Notes: a model not told the origin generated them from the sequence alone. A stretch of 8,899 nucleotides of DNA from JAQVUB01 sp033809415 (GCA_033809415.1 JAPXLT010000202.1:1-8899); one strand, 5' to 3'. Positions 1-7,150 are shown, counted from the stretch's first letter. Translations and numbers: made by a program.

Positions 1-32
1 ACCCCGCACCCCGCACCCCGCACCCCGCACCC
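1..32. repeat. 7-bp tandem repeat (ACCCCGC)n, cut by the window edge
   Basis: Four perfect copies of ACCCCGC (1-28) are followed by a partial fifth (ACCC, 29-32). The array stops two bases before the stop codon of the minus-strand gene at 34-36, so on that strand the repeat (GCGGGGT units) lies immediately 3' of the gene. The left end is not visible, so the full copy number is unknown. It is G-rich on the minus strand. No function can be assigned; simple tandem repeats of this kind often vary in copy number. Confidence 0.85.
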
Positions 33-33
33 T

Positions 34-771
34 TTATGGATCGAGTCTACCCCAGAGTGGGACTTTGATTTCACCGCCGAGGATGACGGCCTTGAACAAC
101 ATTGTACCTTTTGTTTTCACTTCCGGGTAGGGGATTTGCGCACTCCATTCCACCGGGTTGTTTTCATCCGTTGGCAGCAATTGCAGCTTGTCTTCTCCGT
201 TCAAGCGCAGCATAGGCATGCAGTAGGAATCATAGAAGCGGATCATCACATCTTCGGCGGGTTCCTTGAGGAAGACCCGCACCTCGAGGCGGTCGTCCAT
301 GCGCTTTGTTTCAATCCGGTAATCCGGTTTCTGCACTTGCTTGAGGTATTTGAAGTGTATGACCAGACCGTGCAGGTCGAAGCGCAGATGCGGCCTGGGC
401 TTGTCGGAGACCAGTTTGACTGCAAACATTCCGGTTTGCGGACTGGCGACCATGCCGAAACCACTGGGAACCCCGCCACTGGTGAACCCAAAGCCGCGGT
501 ACCCTTCCAGCATCGAATAGCCGACGATCTCCCCGCAGAACCAGGGGTACTCCGGGTTGGCGGGAACATAGCGCCCGGCGTTATAGCCTTTGTTTTCCCC
601 GGGGGCAATGGTGAAGCCGCCTTCCGGATGCGATTCAAATTTCAGACCTTCTCCCCAGCCGGAAATATTCACTCCGTCTTCCAGCCATATGGTGTTTTCA
701 TCCGGATTTTCCTTGAATTCAGCAAGCAGAGGCAAAGTAGTAGCAAGCACAAGCAGGCATAAGAATTTCAT
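34..771 (-). CDS. Small secreted protein of unknown function, 245 residues
   Basis: Product not recognised. The start chosen is the ATG at 771-769, because AGGAG lies 4 bases upstream on the minus strand and the protein then begins with a clear Sec signal peptide (MKFLCLLVLATTLPLLA, cleavage probably after the Ala before EF). An in-frame ATG further upstream (810) would bury this signal behind 13 charged residues and has no ribosome binding site. The mature protein, about 228 residues, is rich in Gly, Pro, aromatic residues and alternating hydrophobic/polar stretches (for example LRFDLHGLVIHFKYL and RLEVRVFLKEP), which suggests an all-beta, possibly sandwich-like fold. No catalytic motif is visible. 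Two cysteines (in WFCGE and SYCMP) remain after cleavage. It is transcribed away from the LacI gene, and its relation to that operon is unknown. The stop codon abuts the 7-bp repeat array. Confidence 0.8.
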   Translation of the reverse strand: MKFLCLLVLATTLPLLAEFKENPDENTIWLEDGVNISGWGEGLKFESHPEGGFTIAPGENKGYNAGRYVPANPEYPWFCGEIVGYSMLEGYRGFGFTSGGVPSGFGMVASPQTGMFAVKLVSDKPRPHLRFDLHGLVIHFKYLKQVQKPDYRIETKRMDDRLEVRVFLKEPAEDVMIRFYDSYCMPMLRLNGEDKLQLLPTDENNPVEWSAQIPYPEVKTKGTMLFKAVILGGEIKVPLWGRLDP

Positions 772-803
772 GTTTCTCCTTGCATATAATAATGAATCCC
801 AAA

Positions 804-820
804 CTGCCAAACCATGGCAG
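804..820 (-). promoter_or_regulatory. Inverted repeat in the leader of the minus-strand gene
   Basis: CTGCCA (804-809), a 5-base spacer and TGGCAG (815-820) form a perfect 6-bp inverted repeat 33 bases upstream of the start codon at 771. It could be an RNA hairpin in the 5' leader or a small operator. There is no T-run after it on either strand, so it is not an obvious terminator. A C8 tract (G8 on the coding strand) lies at 831-838, 10 bases further upstream. Function is not known. Confidence 0.35.
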
Positions 821-989
821 AACCGTAGTTCCCCCCCCGGAAAAGATCTCCGTTCAAAGGCATGAGCAACGCTTTAATATAGTCTGCGAATGAATTCCTA
901 CCATCAAGGTAATGCGTCAGTAACTGGATGACGGTTTTTTTTACAACTAAAAACACTAAATGGGCATTTCGTTGTTCAAAAAAAAATAT

Positions 990-1000
990 GTTTTCAAAAC
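990..1000. promoter_or_regulatory. Palindrome GTTTTCAAAAC next to the -35 box
   Basis: An 11-bp perfect palindrome with a single central base (GTTTT c AAAAC) ends three bases before the -35 hexamer of the LacI promoter. It is nested in a wider inverted repeat, GTTGTT (971-976) with AACAAC (998-1003). It might be a regulator site or just AT-rich upstream sequence; the second copy of the promoter at 8481 does not carry it. Confidence 0.3.
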
Positions 1001-1003
1001 AAC

Positions 1004-1031
1004 TTGACAAATAAATTTAATATGCTACAGT
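1004..1031 (+). promoter_or_regulatory. Sigma70-type promoter of the LacI operon
   Basis: The -35 hexamer TTGACA (1004-1009) is a perfect match. After 16 bases comes the -10 hexamer TACAGT (1026-1031), a 4/6 match supported by an extended -10 TG at 1023-1024. Transcription would start near 1038, about 29 bases before the ATG at 1067, and directly before the palindromic operator. The same arrangement recurs at 8481-8508, which strengthens the call. Confidence 0.7.
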
Positions 1032-1040
1032 AAAGTTGGA

Positions 1041-1052
1041 TTTGACGTCAAA
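1041..1052. promoter_or_regulatory. Probable LacI-family operator, palindrome TTTGACGTCAAA
   Basis: A perfect 12-bp palindrome with a central CpG, placed immediately downstream of the predicted transcription start and 14 bases before the regulator's ATG. LacI-family hinge helices insert a leucine pair at a central CpG, so the form fits the family, and the position fits autorepression. The identical 12 bp stand in front of the decayed LacI copy at 8524-8535. Binding by the adjacent regulator is inferred, not shown. Confidence 0.65.
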
Positions 1053-1066
1053 CCCGGGTTTTATTT

Positions 1067-2083
1067 ATGTTAAACTCTACGATCAAAGATGTTGCTCGAG
1101 TAGCTGGTGTATCTGATACGACCGTTTCTTTGGCCTTTCAGGCGCATTCTCGCATTAGCGCTCGCACCCGTGCCCGTGTTTTATCTGTAGCCTCCGAGTT
1201 ATCGTACACTCCGAATCTTGCTGCGAAGAATCTTCGCACTGGTTCATCTCGTACGATTGGTTTTGTTGTCAATGACATCACGAATCCTTTTTATTTGCAG
1301 ATGTTTCGCAAGGCTGAGGACATTGCTTTGCGCCATGGGTACAGTATTGTTTTTGCCGGCAGCAACTGGTCTGCGGACAGGGAGCGTGATTTATTCGAGC
1401 AGATGATCCAGATGCGTGTTTGTGGCATTGTGCTGTGTCTTTGCGAGAAATCTTCGGACGGTGTAGAGCTTTTAGATCGTTTTCGCATACCCTATATTGC
1501 TGTGGATTCCTATCCTGGCTGGTATACCGGCTCCTATGTCGCCAATGACTTCTGCATGGCCGGTGAACTGGCAGCGAAGCATTTGCTGGAACAGGGCTGT
1601 CGCCGGCCGGCCTATTTCACTGCTGACAACACCATGAACAACCTCAGCGCATTCATCGAAATGCAGAAATCCTTCATCGCTTATTTCAATCGAAAGGGCA
1701 TTAAAATAACGCAGGATGATGTCATCGAGGCCGGGCTTTGCATACAGGCTGGAGGAGATGCCTTTGACCGCATCGCCGCCCAAGGAAAGCGCTATGACGG
1801 CGTCTTTTGTGCAAATGACTTATGTGCCATGGGCATACTCGAAGCGGCTGAAAAACATGGGATCATTCCCGGCAAAGATATTGCTGTTGTTGGCGTTGAT
1901 GACACCGAAGTGTCCAGTTTTTCCAAAATATCCCTGACTTCGATCCGGCAACCATACGACCAGCTGGCGACAATTGCCATGAAAGACTTGGTTAAAGCCA
2001 TCAAGGATGATTCCATGCCAGATATTAAACATAAACTTCCCGCAGAATTAATCGTCAGAAACTCATCAAGACTCGAGCCATAA
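1067..2083 (+). CDS. LacI-family transcriptional regulator
   Basis: A full-length 338-residue LacI/GalR regulator. Residues 6-25 form the helix-turn-helix (IKDVARVAGVSDTTVSLAF), residues 48-58 the hinge helix with the conserved Leu56 (YTPNLAAKNLRTG), and residues 62-330 the periplasmic-binding-protein-like effector domain, with the usual marks VVNDITNPF at 68-75, VANDF at 158-162, GVFCANDLCAMG at 245-256 and VVGVDDTEVS at 274-283, ending in ELIVRNSS. It should dimerise and bind the palindrome at 1041-1052, and so control itself and the two genes downstream; the effector cannot be told. The ATG lacks a recognisable Shine-Dalgarno sequence, unlike every other gene here. Codon use changes at about 1500-1560 (residue ~155): upstream Glu is GAG and Phe mostly TTT, downstream mostly GAA and TTC, which suggests a mosaic gene. 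Confidence 0.95.
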   Translation: MLNSTIKDVARVAGVSDTTVSLAFQAHSRISARTRARVLSVASELSYTPNLAAKNLRTGSSRTIGFVVNDITNPFYLQMFRKAEDIALRHGYSIVFAGSNWSADRERDLFEQMIQMRVCGIVLCLCEKSSDGVELLDRFRIPYIAVDSYPGWYTGSYVANDFCMAGELAAKHLLEQGCRRPAYFTADNTMNNLSAFIEMQKSFIAYFNRKGIKITQDDVIEAGLCIQAGGDAFDRIAAQGKRYDGVFCANDLCAMGILEAAEKHGIIPGKDIAVVGVDDTEVSSFSKISLTSIRQPYDQLATIAMKDLVKAIKDDSMPDIKHKLPAELIVRNSSRLEP

Positions 2084-2100
2084 CAAAAAAAGGAGACACC

Positions 2101-3267
2101 ATGCAGAAAGAGTATTTCATTCCGGTAGAAGAATTCAAAGAGCGCATCACCAAGACGCAACAGGCCATGCGCCTCAAAGACATTGACCTGCTGCTGGCCT
2201 TTTCGACGGAATCGGAGCCGGCGAATGTGCGCTATTACGCAGATTATTGGCCCAGCTTCGAAACAACCGCAGTGCTGATCCCGGCAGACGGGGAACCCAC
2301 CCTGCTTATCGGCCCTGAATGCCTGACCGTCGCAACCGCCCGCAGCAAAATTAAAAAGATCGTCCAATTGATCGATTTCCGGGAGTCCTCACAACCAGAA
2401 TACCCAGGCTCGAAACTGCCGACGTGGAACGATGTCCTGGCTGAGTTCAAGCCCCGCAACCTGGGCATTGCCGGCTGGCACATGTTCCCATACTCGATCA
2501 TGGAAAACCTGCGTGCCGCAGCCGGTAGCAACTGCAAAATTTCCAATGCAGACGAGATTGTCCGCGGGCTTTGCATGAAAAAGAGTGAAAACGAGTTGAA
2601 CTGCCTCCGGGAGGCCGCCCGAATTTCCGAACTCGGCCTCAAGGCCGTCCTGGAAAATATCAAGCCAGGCATGACAGAGGTGCAGATTGTCGGTCTGGCC
2701 ACTGCGGCGATGCTTGCCAATGGCGCTGAAACCACCGCATATCCGGTCTGGTGCTGCAGCGGGCCGAATTCCACCCAGGCAATCAGCCGGCCTTCGCAGC
2801 GAAAAGTCCAAACCGGTGAAATCATCCATCTCAGTGTCGGTGCAAAGGTCTCCGGCTACAGTGGCAGCATCGGACGTCCGATAGTACTGGGGAAATGCCC
2901 GGATGCCACCCGGAAATTCATGCAGGTTGGACTGGATGCGATGAAGTTGACCATCGACAACATGCGCGCCGGAACGCTGGCATCTGAAGTAGCCAAGAAA
3001 ACGCACGGCTTCATCCGTGAGCAGGGTTATGGTCACACCATTCTCTACGGTCCGGCGCATGGCTGTGGCCAAATGGAATGCGAATTCCCATTCCTCGAGA
3101 CTTCCTCGAAATATACCCTCGAGGAAAACATGGTATTTATGATCGATGTCTTCTTGGCAGAGAAAGACATGGGCTTCCGTTGGGAAGACGGCGTGATCAT
3201 CAGAAGCGGTGCACCTGAGGAATTGTCCTCCTACAAACGCCAACTCAACATCCTGGAGGTCAAATGA
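2101..3267 (+). CDS. M24-fold (creatinase / Xaa-Pro peptidase-like) protein
   Basis: 388 residues, probably cytoplasmic (no signal peptide). Residues 1-155 match the creatinase-type N-terminal domain and 160-388 the pita-bread M24 domain (KSENELNCLREAARIS entry helix, CSGPNSTQAISRP at 219-231, GYGHTILYGPAHGCG at 309-323, WEDGVII at 361-367). By eye alignment to prolidase-type motifs, the two metal Asp are Ser245 and Ser256, the His of PepP-type enzymes (GxNxxxxH) is Ile228, the first Glu is Asp349, and only His320 and Glu362 remain. That pattern argues against a normal dinuclear-metal aminopeptidase; creatinase is a known metal-free member of the fold that hydrolyses a C-N bond, so a hydrolase of a small amide or guanidino compound is possible. 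AGGAG precedes the ATG by 5 bases, 17 bases after the regulator. It overlaps the next gene by 4 bp. Confidence 0.88.
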   Translation: MQKEYFIPVEEFKERITKTQQAMRLKDIDLLLAFSTESEPANVRYYADYWPSFETTAVLIPADGEPTLLIGPECLTVATARSKIKKIVQLIDFRESSQPEYPGSKLPTWNDVLAEFKPRNLGIAGWHMFPYSIMENLRAAAGSNCKISNADEIVRGLCMKKSENELNCLREAARISELGLKAVLENIKPGMTEVQIVGLATAAMLANGAETTAYPVWCCSGPNSTQAISRPSQRKVQTGEIIHLSVGAKVSGYSGSIGRPIVLGKCPDATRKFMQVGLDAMKLTIDNMRAGTLASEVAKKTHGFIREQGYGHTILYGPAHGCGQMECEFPFLETSSKYTLEENMVFMIDVFLAEKDMGFRWEDGVIIRSGAPEELSSYKRQLNILEVK

Positions 3268-4055
3268 TTATCGACATACACGGGCACCTGGGCAATATCA
3301 ACCAGGCGCCCTTCTGGGCGGCGGATGCAAAGCAGCTCGAACAGTACTGTCAAAAGGCCGGTGTCGACCTGCTTTGCATTTCCTCGGCAAAATCAATCAT
3401 GTATGATGCAATGGAAGGGAACCGGGATCTCGATGCTGCCCTGAAAAACAGCGAGCATCTACTGGGCTACGTGACCGTCAGCCCAGTATTCCCGGAGTCA
3501 AAGGCTGACCTGCGCCTGTTGAAAAGCAATCCGAAGTTCAAGGGGGTGAAAGTCCACCCCGATTACCATGGCTTTGACATGGCGTCATTGCGGGCAGTCG
3601 AGTATCTGGACCAAATCGCGGAACAAGTCGAGCTGATGCTCTTCCATGTCTCCTGCATGCCGGGAACCGGATTCGCCGATGCGGTCCGAATTGCGGAATT
3701 TGCCGCCCGTCATCCGAGAACGAATTTCATCATGGCGCATATGGCCGGAATTTTCCAAAATGGCAATTATCCATATTTCCCCAACTTGCAGGGTTGTGAA
3801 AATGTCGCCGCAATGAAATTGAAAAACGTGTTCATCGACACGGCACATTTCCTGATGTATGTCTACCCAGGCGTCATGGAAAGAATGGTCGAAATCGTCG
3901 GTGCAAAGCACATTGTCTTCGGAACAGACGCCCCCCTGCAAGGCCCAATGCAGATGCGCTTTGCCATCGAAGTGATCCAAGCCTTGGACATTCCCCAGTC
4001 GGACAAAGAGCTGATCCTGGGCGGAAATGCAAAAAAACTCCTGAAACTGAAATAA
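3264..4055 (+). CDS. Amidohydrolase-family (TIM-barrel) metal-dependent hydrolase
   Basis: 263 residues, probably cytoplasmic. The protein matches the amidohydrolase-related family (COG2159-like): an N-terminal HxH motif (IDIHGH, His6 and His8), GVKVHPDYHG with Lys96 and His98 on a following strand, LFHVS with His128, FIMAHMAG with His159, and FGTDAPL with Asp222. These would bind one divalent metal and activate water, or support decarboxylation as in some members. At 263 residues it is at the short end of the family and looks like a bare barrel. The start ATG overlaps the M24 stop (ATGA), with GGAGG four bases upstream, so the two genes are very probably translationally coupled and act on the same substrate. 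Candidate reactions are hydrolysis of an amide or lactone; the substrate cannot be read from the sequence. Confidence 0.88.
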   Translation: MIIDIHGHLGNINQAPFWAADAKQLEQYCQKAGVDLLCISSAKSIMYDAMEGNRDLDAALKNSEHLLGYVTVSPVFPESKADLRLLKSNPKFKGVKVHPDYHGFDMASLRAVEYLDQIAEQVELMLFHVSCMPGTGFADAVRIAEFAARHPRTNFIMAHMAGIFQNGNYPYFPNLQGCENVAAMKLKNVFIDTAHFLMYVYPGVMERMVEIVGAKHIVFGTDAPLQGPMQMRFAIEVIQALDIPQSDKELILGGNAKKLLKLK

Positions 4056-4058
4056 ACT

Positions 4059-4095
4059 TGGGGAGTGGGCTATAACGCCCACAACCCAGTTTTTT
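4059..4095 (+). terminator. Intrinsic terminator after the regulator operon
   Basis: Stem GTGGGC (4065-4070) / GCCCAC (4077-4082) with loop TATAAC, extended past a GA/AA internal loop by TGGG (4059-4062) / CCCA (4085-4088), followed by six T (4090-4095). It begins three bases after the amidohydrolase stop codon. A near-identical hairpin follows the LamG gene at 7923-7956, and both are followed by the same ACGAA repeat. Confidence 0.85.
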
Positions 4096-4130
4096 AACAA
4101 CGAAAAAACACGAAAAGATACGAAAATTTT
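4096..4130 (+). repeat. ACGAA dispersed repeat, copy 1
   Basis: AAC followed by three ACGAA motifs at 4100, 4110 and 4120, spaced exactly 10 bp, ending in AAAATTTTATA. It directly follows the terminator. Copy 2 is at 7957-7990 and an inverted copy is at 8199-8231. The stretch 4096-4174 has no obvious sigma70 promoter, so how the gene at 4175 is expressed is unclear (read-through or a non-sigma70 promoter). Confidence 0.8.
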
Positions 4131-4174
4131 ATAAAAGTCTGCCAAACAAAAGCATAGAAATCAGGAATTTTGAT

Positions 4175-7138
4175 ATGACTTTCAAGCTAAAGCCCTTTTC
4201 TGTTTCTTTCAATGGATGTTTGCTTTTTTTCCTGCTGCACGGTTTCATATTCGCTCAAACTCTGAAAAGTATTCATGCCTTGCGTATCGAGGATTCTCCT
4301 GTGATTGATGGAAACCTGGAGGAGACTGCCTGGAGTAAAGCCGCCTGGCAAACTGGATTTGTGCTGCTTTCCAATGGAGAGGAAGCCAAGGTGCAAACCA
4401 GGTTCAAGGTCATTCACGATGAAAGAAATATTTATTTTGCTGTTGAAGCCCTCGAACCACAAATAGAAGAAATCAAAGCAGCTGTCTCCGAGGCGGATGG
4501 CAATGTCTTTCTTGATGACTGCATCGAGATTTTTCTCGATCCGAACCGATATCAGACTGAATATTTCCACCTTATCATCAACTCCCTTGGCACTGTCAAT
4601 GATGCGAAATTTACTCAGCTTGGGCATTATCGGGATAAATCCTGGAATAGTGAAGCGCAGGTCAAAACCAAAAAGTTAGCCGACCGCTGGCAGGCGGAAA
4701 TTGCAATTCCCCTGGGGCACCTGGAACTCACCCAAAAATCTCTGGATGGATGGACTTTTAACTTGGGCAGGGAACGATACGCAGGAGGTTTCCAAGAACT
4801 CTCCTCTTTTTCAAATTTGCAGGCTTTTACCCAGCCAGACAAGTTCTATCCTCTTCTTCTGGAAAAGTCTTCCCACACCCGATTCTTCTGGGAATTTTCT
4901 GAAATCACATCAGCCCATGTTATTCAGGATCAAGGTGCACTTTTCTATACCGCAAATCTTATGATAACTAACAAAAGCGGGAAATTGCGATTGGTTTGGC
5001 TAAATGCGGGGATCGAGTCAAAAGACGCCGGCCTGATGAATTCCCCTGCGACTGGAATACTTTTCAACCAGGGCGAGACGATCCGCACCACGATTAAAAT
5101 TCCTGTTCCCTCCCAGGGTGACGGGGTGCTGAAATTATCACTTTCCAGCGGAAAGGATAATCAAGATATCTTGGCACTGAAAACTTTGCCGGTGCATATT
5201 GCATTTAACGCCATCCAAATGACGCTCACCACCCCGCCTTACCGCAATAGCATCTATTCGACGCAGAATATAACCAGGATTGCCGGCGAGGTATTGCTGG
5301 CTCTGCAGGAACAGTCGCTATCAGGCAGCCTGCTCGATTTCCAGTTGCTCAAGGATGATGGCAAAGTGACAGTCGCCCGTAAACAAATCAGCGTAACATC
5401 CGCTAAAACGCAGTTTGATATTCCGGTGGCAGCTTTGTCAGAAGGTGATTATGTCCTGCGGGTGGCGTTGAAAAATACAGCTTCCGGACAGGATATCCAC
5501 TCTGACAGTGTTGTTATTCGAAAACTCCCCCCGCCCAGCAGCGGCAACGAAGTCTGGTTTGATGAAAACGGCGCCTGCCATGTCAACGGGACGCCTTTTC
5601 TTCCCTTCGGCTTTTTCCATCATTTCACAGGAAAACCACTGCATGACAGCTTTACAGTGGCGCATCTTTATTTGTATATGACCAAGGAAATTCTTGACAC
5701 CTTGCACGCGGCCGGCCAATATGTTGTTGCACAGCCTTTTCTTTCAGTGGGTGATTTCAATAGGGCTGCGCCAAGATATAATCCGGATAAGCTTTATACT
5801 CCACAGGAACTCGAGATCATCAGAAAAGCTGTCAAGGAACTCAGTGGACATCCTGCGCTTCTAGCCTGGTACTTGGAAGATGAACCGGAGGGAAGAAGAA
5901 TATTAGCTGAAAAGATGAAGCAAGCTTATGAACTCATCAGAGCCACCGATCCGTACCATCCCGTTATTGTTCTTGATGATACCATAAGAGGGCAGGAAAA
6001 GTATGCTCACTGCGCCGACATTCTAATGCCTGACCCCTATCCGGGATTCATCCGGGGAGCGCTTTCCGCCCGGGGTATCGACATGATAACAACATTTGTC
6101 AAGGCGGCGGTGAATGCCACTTCAGGACGAAAACCGGTTTGGCTGACTCCCCAATGGTTCAGCTGGTGGGATAATAGGTTTGAAGCAGTCCCGCATCATA
6201 GGGGAGCAGACTTCAGAGAACTTCGCAACATGAACTACCAGGCAGTAATCCATGGCGCCAAGGGCTTCATCGGGTTTTCAGGAATCGGCTGGAGGCACTA
6301 TGCAGACTTCCGGCTTGGGCTGCCCTTTCTTGCGGAGGAAATGCAAATATTAAGAGGAGCGATACTTGCCGGTGATATTGCGGATTCCCTCACCATCGAT
6401 CCTGGAGTCGCCGGGGACAAGTTTTTCTGCTCGCTGCGGAAATACAATGGATCCCGATATCTGTTTGCCGTCAACGCATCGACCGGCAGCACGTCTATAA
6501 ACGTGGCATTCAAAGAAAAGTTCAACGGCACCCTCCATGTTGTGTCGGAAAACTGTTCGGTCAAAGTCATCGACGGAAAATTCACCGATGATTTTGATGT
6601 ATATGAAAGTCGAATTTATACCGACAATCAAGCGGTCGCCGAGACCATGGACTTAAATCGCATGAAGAAGGAAATCGCGGCGCTCAAGGAAAAAATAGGT
6701 GCTGTACATAAAAAAGGCAATATCGCATACTGGGAAACCGGGACAAAAGCATCTGCTTCCTCCCAGAGATGGTTGCGGCAGCCTGTACATGCCATTGACG
6801 GCATCAATTCCTGTGAACCCGGAGGCGACAATATATCGTATATTTTCTGGGAGGCGAATACCTCGGATAAACCGGACTGGCTGCTGCTGGAATTCCCTGA
6901 AAAGCGAACAGTGGGGAGAGTCGTAATCCATACGCCAAACATCAAAGACCTAAGCGTTCAGATCAAAAAACAGGATGGCTGGGAAAATGTTCTTGAGGTT
7001 AAAAACCAAAGTGGAGACCGCATCGAATTTTCCTTGCTCGAGCCGATGGAAACCGATCATTTCCGAGTCTGCATCACGGCAACCCGGGACGCGGCGGACA
7101 GAAGTATTATTTACGAGCTGGAACTATATGATAAGTAA
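4175..7138 (+). CDS. Secreted multidomain glycan-active protein: CBM9-like, GH-A-like barrel, discoidin-like
   Basis: 987 residues with an N-terminal signal peptide (hydrophobic 13-27, cleavage likely after FIFA). Residues 36-230 form a CBM9/DOMON-like sandwich (PVIDGNLEETAWSKA, NIYFAVEALEP, DDCIEIFLDPN, WTFNLGRER). Residues about 240-450 are one or two beta-sandwich domains. Residues 456-735 look like a clan GH-A type TIM barrel: WYLEDEPEG holds the probable acid/base Glu570; KPVWLTPQWF carries Gln660 where a nucleophile Glu could be expected; NYQAVIHGAKGFIGF (688-701) is the last-strand signature of many such barrels. Residues 740-815 are another sandwich, 826-842 a short coiled coil (LNRMKKEIAALKEKI), and 850-987 an F5/8-type discoidin/CBM32-like domain. 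It should act on polysaccharide outside the cytoplasm; the exact family and whether it is active are uncertain. AGGA lies 8 bases before the ATG. It is followed 12 bases later by the LamG gene. Confidence 0.85.
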   Translation: MTFKLKPFSVSFNGCLLFFLLHGFIFAQTLKSIHALRIEDSPVIDGNLEETAWSKAAWQTGFVLLSNGEEAKVQTRFKVIHDERNIYFAVEALEPQIEEIKAAVSEADGNVFLDDCIEIFLDPNRYQTEYFHLIINSLGTVNDAKFTQLGHYRDKSWNSEAQVKTKKLADRWQAEIAIPLGHLELTQKSLDGWTFNLGRERYAGGFQELSSFSNLQAFTQPDKFYPLLLEKSSHTRFFWEFSEITSAHVIQDQGALFYTANLMITNKSGKLRLVWLNAGIESKDAGLMNSPATGILFNQGETIRTTIKIPVPSQGDGVLKLSLSSGKDNQDILALKTLPVHIAFNAIQMTLTTPPYRNSIYSTQNITRIAGEVLLALQEQSLSGSLLDFQLLKDDGKVTVARKQISVTSAKTQFDIPVAALSEGDYVLRVALKNTASGQDIHSDSVVIRKLPPPSSGNEVWFDENGACHVNGTPFLPFGFFHHFTGKPLHDSFTVAHLYLYMTKEILDTLHAAGQYVVAQPFLSVGDFNRAAPRYNPDKLYTPQELEIIRKAVKELSGHPALLAWYLEDEPEGRRILAEKMKQAYELIRATDPYHPVIVLDDTIRGQEKYAHCADILMPDPYPGFIRGALSARGIDMITTFVKAAVNATSGRKPVWLTPQWFSWWDNRFEAVPHHRGADFRELRNMNYQAVIHGAKGFIGFSGIGWRHYADFRLGLPFLAEEMQILRGAILAGDIADSLTIDPGVAGDKFFCSLRKYNGSRYLFAVNASTGSTSINVAFKEKFNGTLHVVSENCSVKVIDGKFTDDFDVYESRIYTDNQAVAETMDLNRMKKEIAALKEKIGAVHKKGNIAYWETGTKASASSQRWLRQPVHAIDGINSCEPGGDNISYIFWEANTSDKPDWLLLEFPEKRTVGRVVIHTPNIKDLSVQIKKQDGWENVLEVKNQSGDRIEFSLLEPMETDHFRVCITATRDAADRSIIYELELYDK

Positions 7139-7150
7139 GGAGTAGCGTCA

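Noticed and set aside
136..762. Long plus-strand open frame opposite the secreted-protein gene
   Set aside because: No ribosome binding site, and the opposite frame has a signal peptide, a strong Shine-Dalgarno and protein-like composition.
772..1003. A sigma70 promoter for the minus-strand secreted-protein gene
   Set aside because: Candidate -10 boxes (for example TATATT near 880 on the minus strand) have no -35 at acceptable distance, and one near the ATG would remove the Shine-Dalgarno from the transcript.
1792..3243. Long minus-strand open frames opposite the LacI and M24 genes
   Set aside because: They are antisense shadows of two clearly recognisable genes and lack start signals and family motifs.
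4096..4130. ACGAA arrays as a CRISPR array
   Set aside because: Units are about 10 bp with no 25-40 bp repeats or unique spacers, and no cas gene is present.
3585..4145. Minus-strand open frame opposite the amidohydrolase gene
   Set aside because: It begins in the ACGAA repeat, runs through the terminator and covers a confidently identified gene.
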